Part shown: positions 1 to 8,291 of the stretch, in pieces | Layout of the letters: every line of letters begins with the position of its first letter | How positions within the stretch are numbered: position 1 is the stretch's first letter | Origin: an uncultured Methylococcaceae bacterium | GTDB lineage: Bacteria > Pseudomonadota > Gammaproteobacteria > Methylococcales > Methylomonadaceae | DNA: 41,662 nt | Direction: 5' to 3' | Assembly (NCBI GenBank): GCA_903873165.1 | Contig: CAIQNQ010000125.1 | Coordinates: forward strand, 1-41,662 | Notes under the pieces: generated by a model | Seen by the model: the letters and a program-made list of their open reading frames with translations, nothing else | The model's database searches: none | Told to the model about the DNA's origin: nothing | Position numbers and translations under genes: made by a program

Positions 1-408
1 ATGACTTTAGTGCAAATTGCCATGGGCACCCAAGTCAGAGAGGCGGTCGACTTTATTGCTAAAACCAACATAGATCGACAATATTGGCGGGATGATTTTC
101 CGATTATCTTTTACATCCACCGCTCATTTTCATCGATTATTTTATTTACAAATCTTTGGTTGGCTTGGAAAATAAAACAAGCCGTGGCATCATCAAGCTT
201 ATTATTTAAAACTGGAATCGTGCAGATAATTTTAGTGGTGATTGCCATATTAGCAGGCATTAGTTTAGATAGGCTCGGCGTACCCGCCATCGTGCAACCG
301 ATTCATCTATTAATGGCTAACCTTATCTTTGGGGCGCAGTTCTTTTTGTTTAGTTGCTTGAGATATGTGGAAAGAAAGCCAAAGGAACTCGATAAACCAG
401 CCAGTTAA
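1..408 (+). CDS. ctaA: Heme A synthase (COX15/CtaA family), C-terminal part, cut by window edge
   Basis: This is the C-terminal 135 residues of a membrane protein that oxidises heme O to heme A for aa3-type cytochrome oxidases. Seen: the motif GTQVREAVD (residues 9-17), characteristic of the family, a histidine in FYIHRS (H40) and a second one in QPIHLL (H102). These fit the paired heme-ligand histidines of the C-terminal half. Three hydrophobic segments follow (about 47-58, 70-87 and 100-119), ending in a charged tail. The family is usually about 300-350 residues, so the N-terminal half must lie upstream. The ATG at base 1 is probably an internal Met, not the true start. It converges on the signalling genes at 1.1-2.0 kb and is unrelated to the polysaccharide locus. 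Confidence 0.8.
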   Translation: MTLVQIAMGTQVREAVDFIAKTNIDRQYWRDDFPIIFYIHRSFSSIILFTNLWLAWKIKQAVASSSLLFKTGIVQIILVVIAILAGISLDRLGVPAIVQPIHLLMANLIFGAQFFLFSCLRYVERKPKELDKPAS

Positions 409-1103
409 TAGCTCTACTTAAAATGATTCTAATCAACTTAACGACAGTCATTAGAGTAATGTCTTCTAAAAAAGGAGTCAACGATGATGTTTGAGCTTAG
501 ATAGCCTTGGAATATGCAGTAACGACGCCTAATATAGCAACACCTTGACTTAAATTAGCAATTTCCGCGCTTACCTTAACAATTACATCGGCTAAACATC
601 CAATATTCGCTGCTGTTACTACCAAAACAGCAGAGCTTATTAGCAAACCAAGCGGTGTCACTCTAATAACACCGGCGATTATTATCAACTTAGGCGGTGT
701 TTCTTGAGAAACCGCTCCTAGGTCTCCTCAATTCGACTTAAAAACTCCTAATTCCCCTCCTGATTTAGTTAAAACAGGCGGGGGTATTGCTTAACTAGCC
801 GCGACTATAGTTATAACTCCGGCTGTTATTGCTATAACAGCCGAGAACCGTGCAATTTCAGCCGGAATTATGATCGCCAAGCCTTCAGTCAGTACCAAAC
901 AGTTATAGCAATTGAAAAAAGCAGTGTTAGATCAAATACAAGAGGAAGTATGGTGATGGCACATAACCATTTCAATCAATACACTTTTGGCAATCGGATT
1001 ATAAAAAATTGCTGAGCTTCATGGATAATCACGAAAAATTTAAAAAATATATTAAGATTATAAGCTAGGAATTTTACTAAAACTCTTTTTAAAATAAATT
1101 CCC
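409..1103. other. Convergent intergenic gap with several hairpins and possible gene relics
   Basis: There is no convincing intact gene in these 695 bases between two converging transcripts. Three hairpins occur: arms CTGCTGTT/AACAGCAG (610-617 with 626-633), GCGG..TTTC/GAAACCGC with a two-base bulge (694-715), and a perfect ten-base stem CGGCTGTTAT/ATAACAGCCG with a TGCT loop (820-843). None is followed by a T-run, so they are not classic terminators. On the minus strand, two short open stretches (688-497 and about 915-780) encode similar hydrophobic patterns, SAVLVVTA and SAVIAITA, each with an AEIA motif. On the plus strand, a good ribosome site (AAGGAG) precedes an ATG at 483 that stops after six codons. 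This may be a decayed small gene or duplicated remnants; I do not recognise it. Confidence 0.35.
820..843. repeat. Perfect 10-bp inverted repeat
   Basis: Arms CGGCTGTTAT (820-829) and ATAACAGCCG (834-843) pair perfectly around a four-base TGCT loop. No T-rich tail follows on either strand. A similar but shorter hairpin with the same GCTGTT/AACAGC core lies at 610-633. Function unknown. Confidence 0.6.
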
Positions 1104-1442
1104 TTAACTTTCATCGAAGGTCAATAAAGCGGCAGCTTGAGAAGGTGAAATGTCAAAAATAGTATGCAGACGGGTTAACTCTATAAGTGATTGAACTATA
1201 GAGCTAGTTACTATCACTAAACGCCCTTCTCTTAATTGCATACCTTTATAGGCTGATATAAGCACTGCACAAGCACTTGAATCGATAAATGTAACTTTTT
1301 CCATATCAATAACTAGTTTCCCTTCGCCTTCTTCAATGATAGATTTTAAACGATCGCGAACATCCGAAAAATTTGCCATTGCAAAACGACCTGTTAATTC
1401 AACGACATCAATATCGCCGTGTTTTTTTTCATTTAAGATCAT
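1104..1442 (-). CDS. STAS-domain anti-anti-sigma factor (SpoIIAA/RsbV-like)
   Basis: A 112-residue single-domain STAS protein. In partner switching, this protein when unphosphorylated binds the anti-sigma kinase and frees the kinase's other partner; the kinase inactivates it by phosphorylating a serine. Seen: the phosphorylation loop FIDSSACAVLI (D54, S55, S56), which matches the DSSG region of SpoIIAA, so S56 is the likely phospho-site. The β-strand pattern GDIDVVELTGRF and the helix after the loop are normal, and the length is typical. Start: ATG with AGGGA six bases upstream. It lies 63 bases downstream of the kinase gene at 1506-1997 and reads the same way, so they are probably co-transcribed. 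The matching phosphatase is likely the RsbU-like protein at 33894-35117 (inference). Confidence 0.88.
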   Translation of the reverse strand: MILNEKKHGDIDVVELTGRFAMANFSDVRDRLKSIIEEGEGKLVIDMEKVTFIDSSACAVLISAYKGMQLREGRLVIVTSSIVQSLIELTRLHTIFDISPSQAAALLTFDES

Positions 1443-1505
1443 TACGATTCCCTGCTTATAGTATAAGTTTTAAGCTAAAAAAATTATTATATTAACTAAT
1501 CTAGC

Positions 1506-1997
1506 TTAAAAATATTTAATTAAAGTTAATACGTTACTGTGTGAATTGACCACAATCTGTTCAGAATATTCATTCTGACCGTTTTCTTTATACATCCTAT
1601 CTCTTTTAATAAATTCTTCAACTTTATAATAATAATCATCACAACAGGCATTGATAATCCACCACCCCCTGCCACTTTCGGCTTCAAAATTTGGCAATTT
1701 CGGTGGTGGCAAAGCCGACATTGATAAACCATAATCAGTTATATCAATACGTATACGATTATCTTCACGCTTCCATTGCACAACAATATCATGCCCTTCG
1801 TGGTTGTGATAAGCATGCAAAATAACATTATTAAGAGCCTCGACTACTGCTCGCTGAACATCATTCGCAAAGGATTCACTGCCTGTTTCATACAAACAAA
1901 GTACTTGAATTGCCTCTCCCAGAGGTGATACACAATCAACCGAGCTGGTAATTTTCAATGTAACCGGATTAACCGTTTGAGTATTTGAAAGAACCAC
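1506..1997 (-). CDS. Anti-sigma factor/serine kinase, HATPase_c (RsbW/SpoIIAB-like)
   Basis: A 163-residue GHKL ATPase of the RsbW type. Family members bind a sigma factor or other target, and phosphorylate the STAS partner to switch it off. Seen: an N-box EALNNVILHAY at about 50-60, a G1-type DYG about 90, and a G2-type glycine box ESGRGWWII at about 106-114, so ATP binding looks intact. A Tyr/Asp-rich segment follows (CCDDYYYK), and the C-terminal extension (FIKRDRMYKENGQ) is longer than in minimal RsbW proteins. Start: GTG at 1997, chosen because GGGTGA lies five bases upstream; an ATG at 2010 is out of frame and stops at once. It is followed by the STAS gene and preceded by the polysaccharide transferase operon, 74 bases away, suggesting linked expression. 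Confidence 0.85.
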   Translation of the reverse strand: MVLSNTQTVNPVTLKITSSVDCVSPLGEAIQVLCLYETGSESFANDVQRAVVEALNNVILHAYHNHEGHDIVVQWKREDNRIRIDITDYGLSMSALPPPKLPNFEAESGRGWWIINACCDDYYYKVEEFIKRDRMYKENGQNEYSEQIVVNSHSNVLTLIKYF

Positions 1998-2071
1998 TTA
2001 AATCACCCATGGTTTATAATATAATATCAAGTATTCTACCTTAAAATATAAAAATTAAAAGGTAAAACGAT

Positions 2072-3517
2072 TTAATGAGTCCAAGCTTTACTTGAAATAA
2101 GTGCTTGAATAGATAAAAATAAATAACGCAAATTAGTTCTACGATTAACCTGAGTAGCATAAACAGAATCACTCATTAATATCTCTTCTTCGGAAGCGCC
2201 CGCAGGGACATTTAATTGGGTTGGACCAAATAAGCCTGAAGGTGCTTGATCGGCAAGTCTTTCCCATTCTTCTAGGCGTTTTTTTGCAACTTCAAGACTA
2301 ACTGGTAAAGAACCCATCAAATTAAGATCACCATTAACAACTGCAAATACTCGGGGTAAATAACGCAGTACAGGTGGGGTCACGTTCAATTCAACTGCAG
2401 AGAACTCAGTTCGTTCTGGAACCCCAAAATCATTTAAGACAATTTTATTACCGCGTAAACGCTTTACCAGAAAAGGCTTTGAAGGATTTTGTGTTAAAAC
2501 CAAACCTAAAGCTAAAAACCAAAAGGGTAAACTGAGTGTCAACAAAAACAAACCTGCAGTGCGATTAAAAAATGGTCCTAAGCCCGTATTAAAATAGGTG
2601 GTTGTTAAATCCGCAAGTAAAAAGGTATCGCTAATTTTAAGAATTGATCCATTATCAACACGAATTAGATCATTACCTCGAACAATTGCGTTACGCAATT
2701 CAATTAATTCACCCACATAAGTATGAGGCAAGATAACCGAGGACTCTATAGTAGCTCGTTTATCAATAATCACGTGATCACCAATAACCACCTCTCCAAT
2801 CAACTCTACAGAAGGATGAATGTGGCAATTTGAACCTATTAAAGCAATACCTTGTTTTATGTTTTGTGGATATACCTCGGTATTACGACCTTGAGTCAAA
2901 CCCAACGCTGTTTCACGCCCTGGAATCAATAATGTGTCAAGTCGTCTAGCAGCTGCATCAAGATTGGCCTGATGAAATGCCGCCAGTGAATCAATTCTTG
3001 ACACATGACCAACCACGTCAACGGCTGTTTTGGCCAATGAAATTGAATTATTCCAATTTAAAGTATCGAAATCAAGATCAGCGGCATTTCGGCATAGCAA
3101 CATATAAGCATTTTCTCCACCATATAATGCTTGAACACAAGGGGCTGCAAGCAATTCTGCCTGTTCGATAAAATCTTTAACTGAACCGCTGCGAATAACA
3201 TCCCCTCGTAACATTAAAAAAGGAAATGCCAAAGGGATTTGCAATTTTAAAAATTCTTGCAGGGTTGATTCTTCACCACGACTAGTACTGTAAGTTAAGG
3301 TCAAACCCCATCGCATACCGTCACCCAATTTAAGTTTAACCTGATCGGCAAACGGAGAAAGGATAATATGGACTTTTTTGATACCTACATCTACTAAAGC
3401 TTCTAGGGTATGTTCAAGAATCAATTTACCCGCTAACGGCAATAGAGCCACACAGGTTTGATCAGTTAAAGGTAATAATTCTTGACCTTCACGGTCTGCG
3501 AAAATAATAACATCCAT
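2072..3517 (-). CDS. Nucleotidyltransferase-like / β-helix / inactive PGT-like fusion
   Basis: 481 residues in three parts. Residues 1-200 have a sugar-nucleotide pyrophosphorylase fold (LLPLAGKLILEHTLEAL; MLRGDV at 102-107). The usual G-x-G-x-R and P-K signature residues are not seen (the region reads DREGQELLPLT, then TCVALLPLAGK), so activity is doubtful. Residues about 225-285 are hexapeptide-like β-helix turns. Residues 318-475 look like a decayed bacterial sugar transferase: one hydrophobic helix (318-341), then RYLPRVFAVVNGDLNLMGS at 385-403 in place of the DELPQLWNV-KGEMSLVGPRP block. The catalytic Asp-Glu has become Arg-Tyr and KFRSM is absent. Start: ATG at 3517, with GGAG seven bases upstream; it overlaps the stop of the PGT gene by one base (TGATG), so the two are translationally coupled. 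It may be a scaffold or regulator of that enzyme (inference). Confidence 0.7.
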   Translation of the reverse strand: MDVIIFADREGQELLPLTDQTCVALLPLAGKLILEHTLEALVDVGIKKVHIILSPFADQVKLKLGDGMRWGLTLTYSTSRGEESTLQEFLKLQIPLAFPFLMLRGDVIRSGSVKDFIEQAELLAAPCVQALYGGENAYMLLCRNAADLDFDTLNWNNSISLAKTAVDVVGHVSRIDSLAAFHQANLDAAARRLDTLLIPGRETALGLTQGRNTEVYPQNIKQGIALIGSNCHIHPSVELIGEVVIGDHVIIDKRATIESSVILPHTYVGELIELRNAIVRGNDLIRVDNGSILKISDTFLLADLTTTYFNTGLGPFFNRTAGLFLLTLSLPFWFLALGLVLTQNPSKPFLVKRLRGNKIVLNDFGVPERTEFSAVELNVTPPVLRYLPRVFAVVNGDLNLMGSLPVSLEVAKKRLEEWERLADQAPSGLFGPTQLNVPAGASEEEILMSDSVYATQVNRRTNLRYLFLSIQALISSKAWTH

Positions 3518-5583
3518 CAATAAGCTCCACGACTTAGTATTACTGCCGGTATAGTTCGGAGTAACAATTTAATATCCAGCAACAAAGAATGCGAATGTAT
3601 GTATTCAACATCCATCTGTACTTGTTGCGGAAAGGGTATAGTTGAACGTCCTGACACTTGCCAGATACAGGTAATACCCGGTAAAGCACCAAGACGCTGG
3701 CGGTCTTGTAACGAGTATTGGTTTACTTCGGAAGGTAAAGCGGGACGGGGGCCAACCAATGACATTTCTCCCTTTATCACATTCCATAATTGCGGTAATT
3801 CATCAATGGATGCCTTACGAATAAAACGCCCAATGGGAATGATGCGAGGATCATTTTTCATTTTAAAAAGAACGCCACCATCCATTTCATTTTGAGCCAT
3901 CATTGCTTTTAATCGTACATCGGCGTCTGGGTACATCGAACGGAACTTCCACATTGTAAACAACTTACCCCACTGACCCACCCGGGTTTGTTTATAAAAA
4001 ACGGGCCCAGGTGAATCGTTATATATCAATATCATAATAACTACAAATAACGGTATCAATACGATCAATAAAATAACGGACGCGATTATATCAATAATTC
4101 GTTTAACGAGAAAAGTACCTCGAATCACAAAAAACCATGACAACCGTTTTAATTGTAAGCGTAAATATACCCGTTTATTAAAAAAATTTACCTGACTGAA
4201 ACGATTTAACAATTCATCTTGTAATTCGTAAATCAAATCATCATAGGCATCAGTGGGTTTAAAACTCTCTTTAATGCGTTGCTGCCTTTGTAACCATACC
4301 CGATAAAGAAATAAAGGATTGCCAATGATATAACGTTTCCACATCCGACCAGGTTCTTGTAATAAACGCCAAGACCATTCCATACCGATTTCACGCACCC
4401 AAACAGGTGCTCTCTTTATACGACCCGAATAAAAATCAAACAACCCCCCTATACCCAAACAGACAGTGGGATTTAATTGTTCACGGTTACGAGCCAACCA
4501 CAACTCTTGTTTAGGCGCACCTAAACCTACAAAGAGAATATCAGCAACCGAATTATTTATAGTTTCAATGACATCAGCTTCTTGTTCACTGTCAAAAAAA
4601 CCATCATGCACACCAGCAATAAGTAACTCTGGATATCGCTCCTGCATTGCCTTAGCTGCCAAATCGGCAACGCCCGGCATTCCACCCAACAAAAATAAAC
4701 GGTGACCGTTTTGAGCCGCTCGTTCACATAACCGTGGAAACATATCCGTGCCATTAATATTTGACAATAATGATTCATTAAGCATTCGACAGCCAACGTT
4801 AACCCCAATACCATCAGGCAAAACTCTATCAGCTGCTTGTAAAACTTCCAGATAGGCTGAGTTCGTATAAGCGATATTTAGACAATCAGGATTAACATAA
4901 GCCAATAAGGACTTTTTTTTATTTATAACACGTTGTTCTACCCAGTCTAAGGCTTCAGTCATTGTCGTATTAACAATATCGACCCCCCAAAAATGTAGGA
5001 TGAGCGGAGTCTTTCTGTGTGTATTTCCACCCAAAATCGAGCCTACAATTCCTCGTAAACTAACACCTACATGTTCTTTTACGGTCGAACTATAATAAAA
5101 TTCATGATCCGTCACCAATTCATCATCGTAAGCTAAACCCACTTTCTTTCTTAACGTATAAGCAGATACAACCCCAGGCCTAACACCAAACCTGAATAGA
5201 GCCTGAGCTGACAATTTTGACAATTCTTCAGGTAGGATTGCTCGAGGCCCAGCCCAAGCATAATCCCCTCGCAATACATTAAATAAAATGGCTAAATCTT
5301 GACCCATTTGGGAGCCAGCGAAGCTTAAACGTTCAAACTCTTCTTGAAAATAACCTAGATGTTTTTGCCGTTTGAAAACCAACCCTGTTTGGATATAAGC
5401 CAGTAAAGCACGGAGAAATAATAAAGGAAATAAAACTAATATTAATAACAGACTAGTTGTTATATCAAATACTCGCGGTAAAGCAGACAGAGTATCGTAA
5501 ATAAAAAGCTGAAATAACCTGATAGGCGTCGGCTTTGGAGTCTGGCCTAAAGGGCCAGGTATAGATTCGATAGATTTAGTCAT
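3517..5583 (-). CDS. Inactive PGT / GT26 (WecG/TagA) / active PGT three-domain fusion
   Basis: 688 residues. The C-terminal domain (480-688) is an intact polyprenyl-phosphate sugar-1-phosphate transferase: a membrane helix at 494-520, DSPGPVFYKQTRVG, KFRSM (546-550), the catalytic dyad in SIDELPQLW (D594, E595) and LVGPRP (609-614). It should load the first sugar onto undecaprenyl phosphate. The middle domain (about 196-430) is a GT26 WecG/TagA/CpsF transferase with LPDGIGV (255-261) and the FVGLGAPKQE and GIGGLFDFYSG blocks; it would add the second sugar. Residues 30-185 resemble another PGT: a helix at 38-64, then QDLAILFNVLRGDYAWAGPRA, where the dyad reads Gln-Asp and KFRSM is missing, so it is probably inactive. 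Joining the first two steps of repeat-unit assembly in one membrane protein makes sense as substrate channelling. It is coupled to the next gene, at 2072. Confidence 0.85.
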   Translation of the reverse strand: MTKSIESIPGPLGQTPKPTPIRLFQLFIYDTLSALPRVFDITTSLLLILVLFPLLFLRALLAYIQTGLVFKRQKHLGYFQEEFERLSFAGSQMGQDLAILFNVLRGDYAWAGPRAILPEELSKLSAQALFRFGVRPGVVSAYTLRKKVGLAYDDELVTDHEFYYSSTVKEHVGVSLRGIVGSILGGNTHRKTPLILHFWGVDIVNTTMTEALDWVEQRVINKKKSLLAYVNPDCLNIAYTNSAYLEVLQAADRVLPDGIGVNVGCRMLNESLLSNINGTDMFPRLCERAAQNGHRLFLLGGMPGVADLAAKAMQERYPELLIAGVHDGFFDSEQEADVIETINNSVADILFVGLGAPKQELWLARNREQLNPTVCLGIGGLFDFYSGRIKRAPVWVREIGMEWSWRLLQEPGRMWKRYIIGNPLFLYRVWLQRQQRIKESFKPTDAYDDLIYELQDELLNRFSQVNFFNKRVYLRLQLKRLSWFFVIRGTFLVKRIIDIIASVILLIVLIPLFVVIMILIYNDSPGPVFYKQTRVGQWGKLFTMWKFRSMYPDADVRLKAMMAQNEMDGGVLFKMKNDPRIIPIGRFIRKASIDELPQLWNVIKGEMSLVGPRPALPSEVNQYSLQDRQRLGALPGITCIWQVSGRSTIPFPQQVQMDVEYIHSHSLLLDIKLLLRTIPAVILSRGAY

Positions 5584-5601
5584 TTCTATTTAATTTAATT
5601 T

Positions 5602-6105
5602 TTAGAGAGAACGCGATTTAATTTGTGCGGGCACACCCACAGCCAGCGAATTACTCGGAACATCTTGTAATACCACTGCATTGGCACCAATAACGGCATC
5701 ATCTCCAATCCGAATAGGCCCTAACAGCTTAGCGCCAACACCAATATCAACACGATTACCAATCACCGGTGCTCCAGCCATACCCGTCCGTTTCAAACCA
5801 ATCGTTACACCGTTACGGATAATAACATCATCACCAATTACTGCGTCACCACTAATAATAATACCACCAAAATGTTCGATAATTAATCGATGTCCAACCT
5901 GCGTTTCACAGGGAAGTTCAATGCCCGTTAAAATCTGTGACAGTATCTTCAGGGCTTTGTACACGAAAGAAAATGGTAACCGTAAAAAACGCTGTTTAAT
6001 TGTGTATCGCCACTGTCCAAATCGATATACCCACATAACCCATAAACCTTGTCGTGTTATATCTCCGTCGTAGGTATGCCAGTCTTCACGAATATTCTCA
6101 AACAT
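5602..6105 (-). CDS. CysE/WcaF-type hexapeptide O-acetyltransferase
   Basis: 167 residues. The N-terminal half is helical (REDWHTYDGDITRQGLW, close to the start of serine acetyltransferase-like proteins in sugar clusters). The C-terminal half is a left-handed β-helix of hexapeptide turns (GDAVIGDDVIIRNGVTIG, VIGNRVDIGVGAKLLG, IGDDAVIGANAVV). It ends with the common VPSNSLAVGVPAQ loop. The active-site histidine is expected in IEHFGGI. It probably acetylates a sugar of the repeat unit using acetyl-CoA. Start: the ATG at 6105 is preferred because GGTGA lies five bases upstream; in-frame TTG (6117) and GTG (6114) codons would overlap the GT2 gene stop. It sits between the GT2 gene and the GT26/PGT gene in one operon. 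Confidence 0.78.
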   Translation of the reverse strand: MFENIREDWHTYDGDITRQGLWVMWVYRFGQWRYTIKQRFLRLPFSFVYKALKILSQILTGIELPCETQVGHRLIIEHFGGIIISGDAVIGDDVIIRNGVTIGLKRTGMAGAPVIGNRVDIGVGAKLLGPIRIGDDAVIGANAVVLQDVPSNSLAVGVPAQIKSRSL

Positions 6106-6110
6106 CGAAA

Positions 6111-7079
6111 TCACCAAGGTTGTTTAGGAGAATTAAGCCCGCCCTGAGTAGCTTGCCACGCTTGCTCCCAGAGTTGAACTATGCGTCTGGACTCGGCTGC
6201 TTTCTCCGGATTACGGACTTTATTTCGCCAAGTGCGTAAACCATGCCAAGCTTGTTCTATTACTTTTGCTAAACGAGCATAAAGCAAACCATGCCATTTT
6301 CGATAATACAATAACTGACTTTGCATACGCCAAAGTGTTAACTGTTTACCAGAACTTGAAAATGCCAATTGATCAACTGTTTCTGAAGAAGCACCACCCA
6401 CATGGGTAATAACAATATCCGGCCAGTAATAAACCTTAAAATTCGATTGATTGATACGGCGACACAAATCAACTTCTTCGTAATAAAGAAAAAAACGTGG
6501 ATCAAATAAGCTTATTTGATCCACAATACTTCTACGTATGATTGCGAAAGCACCTGGAACCCAGTCAACTGGCGTTGCTGTTAATGGATCAGCCCAAGAT
6601 CGATCAAAACGTCCAAAAAAACGGGATGCTGGATAGCGATAGGCCAAACCTGATAGGGTTAAAATATCATTTAATAAAGTAGGGAATAATCGAGCTGAAG
6701 GTTGCCAACCACCTTCCGTGTCTTGCAAGAGTCCACCTCCCATTCCTGCATCGACATTAGCTTCCATGTGTTTCAATGCTCGCTCCAAAGTATCAGACGG
6801 CAATTGCGCATCGGGGTTAAGTAACACTAAGTATTGGCCTTGCGCTAATGTTAACGCCTTATTATTAGCATTACCAAAACCTAAATTTGACTCACTGACA
6901 ATTAACTTAACCTCAGGATATTCGTCACGTATGATCGAAACTGAATCATCGCGGGAAGCATTATCAACCACTATCACTTCATATTTGCCAGTCAATGTTT
7001 GCGCTCTCAGACTATCAAGACATGATCGCAATAGAGATGAACTGTTATAAGTGACTATAAAAACCGATAAATCTATCAT
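6111..7079 (-). CDS. GT2 glycosyltransferase (WbbL-like)
   Basis: 322 residues, with an inverting GT-A fold. Seen: the opening VFIVTYNSSSLL (6-17), EVIVVDNAS with the nucleotide-binding Asp, NLGFGNANN (65-73) and the DxD-type NPDAQ (88-92). A later acceptor-side region contains FFLYYEEVDLCRRI, which is typical of rhamnosyltransferases such as WbbL. There is no membrane helix, so it is likely peripheral on the inner membrane and extends the lipid-linked repeat unit. Its start ATG overlaps the stop of the upstream GT2 gene by one base (TAATG). The sugar donor cannot be read from sequence; rhamnose is only a family-based guess. Confidence 0.87.
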   Translation of the reverse strand: MIDLSVFIVTYNSSSLLRSCLDSLRAQTLTGKYEVIVVDNASRDDSVSIIRDEYPEVKLIVSESNLGFGNANNKALTLAQGQYLVLLNPDAQLPSDTLERALKHMEANVDAGMGGGLLQDTEGGWQPSARLFPTLLNDILTLSGLAYRYPASRFFGRFDRSWADPLTATPVDWVPGAFAIIRRSIVDQISLFDPRFFLYYEEVDLCRRINQSNFKVYYWPDIVITHVGGASSETVDQLAFSSSGKQLTLWRMQSQLLYYRKWHGLLYARLAKVIEQAWHGLRTWRNKVRNPEKAAESRRIVQLWEQAWQATQGGLNSPKQPW

Positions 7080-8272
7080 TAATTCTCCCTATCTGTGCGT
7101 TGCCACGCGGCATTATGCCGACTATTTGCCCATAGCTGGGGTATTAAAATTAATTTCCACAACACATAAGTGGGTACAGTTGCTATTACCTTTAATTCTT
7201 TTAAGCCCCCGCCACCCAAAAAAATCGCTATCAATACATGTAGAAAAACCAATAACAATGCTGCGCCTGCGTACCATTGCAAAATCGTTAGGGGAATCAG
7301 CAAGGTTAAAACCAATATAACCACATGAAAAGATAAAGGTAATAACAATAACTCAAACAAAGGTTCAACCAAATTCCATTTGCCAGTCATTACTGCTCTT
7401 AATAAACCTGGCACATGATCAATAATCAGTCGAAATCGACCACCTTCCCATCGGGTTCGCTGTGATGCGGCGTTTACATCCTGATTAGGTGATTCAGAAT
7501 AAACACAAACGGTATCGAGAAAATGTACTTTAAATCCCGCAGCAACCAAACGCAAATGGTATTCCATATCCTCTGCAATTGAACCTGCTTCATAAGGCAC
7601 GGCTTGAAGCACCTTTCGACTTAAAGCAAAACCATTACCTAGAATACCCACAGAAACATTTAAGTTTTCGCGGCCTAACAAGCGTAATTCATTAAAAGCT
7701 AACCAGGCAATAAAATTAAGTCTGGCTCGACGCGACTGATCTGGGTTAGCGATTCTATAACGACATTGAACTGCTTCAATGCCTTGCGCAAAAGCATATT
7801 GAAATTCACTAATCAATTCTTCATCAATACGGCTGTCTGCGTCAAGCACTAAATAACCATCATACTGATCAGCCAATAAAATTTTGAATGCATAATCAAG
7901 TGCGTAACCTTTACCTCGCTTAACCTCATCTTGACGCACTAAAACTCGGGCACCTGCTTTTGTTGCCCTTTCTGCAGTATCATCATGACAATTATCTGCG
8001 ATGACCACTAAATCACACGCACTGGTTTTATTTAAGCTAAGCTGTAAATTTTCGATACATGCCGCAATACCTTCTGCTTCGTTGTGCGCAGGAATAACAA
8101 TAACCAATTTTGGCAAAGCCGTCGCATTAATCGAACGATTTTTAATTAAACTTTTTTTGGGGGAAATAGCAGCAAGCGTTAAGGTTAGTAATTCAAGCGT
8201 ACCAGGCAAGGTTAAACCCAGTATCAATAAATGCACCAACACAAAAACTAAAAACAATAAATCATTAATCAT
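7079..8272 (-). CDS. Membrane GT2 glycosyltransferase (processive-type motifs)
   Basis: 397 residues. An N-terminal hydrophobic helix (about 5-35) is followed by a GT-A domain: VIVIPAHNEAEGI (57-69), VVIADNCHDD, KRGKGYALDYA, the DxD site LDADSRID (143-150), AEDMEY (233-238, with the catalytic Asp in the TED position) and QRTRWEGGR (271-279), the Q-x-x-R-W box of cellulose/hyaluronan synthase relatives. Two to three C-terminal membrane helices follow (about 310-375). The Q-x-x-R-W box is usual in processive enzymes, but many single-addition transferases of Wzx/Wzy clusters carry it as well. It lies 19 bases downstream of the GT4 gene at 8292 and is coupled to the next GT2 gene. Confidence 0.85.
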   Translation of the reverse strand: MINDLLFLVFVLVHLLILGLTLPGTLELLTLTLAAISPKKSLIKNRSINATALPKLVIVIPAHNEAEGIAACIENLQLSLNKTSACDLVVIADNCHDDTAERATKAGARVLVRQDEVKRGKGYALDYAFKILLADQYDGYLVLDADSRIDEELISEFQYAFAQGIEAVQCRYRIANPDQSRRARLNFIAWLAFNELRLLGRENLNVSVGILGNGFALSRKVLQAVPYEAGSIAEDMEYHLRLVAAGFKVHFLDTVCVYSESPNQDVNAASQRTRWEGGRFRLIIDHVPGLLRAVMTGKWNLVEPLFELLLLPLSFHVVILVLTLLIPLTILQWYAGAALLLVFLHVLIAIFLGGGGLKELKVIATVPTYVLWKLILIPQLWANSRHNAAWQRTDREN

Positions 8273-8291
8273 AATTAATGTAATCCTTTAT

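Noticed and set aside
497-688. 63-residue minus-strand reading frame as a real gene
   Set aside because: It starts with TTG, has no ribosome site, and lies in a hairpin-rich gap. I describe it only as a possible relic.
3599-3895. 98-residue plus-strand frame inside the PGT gene
   Set aside because: It is fully covered by the conserved PGT domain on the other strand, with no family pattern of its own.
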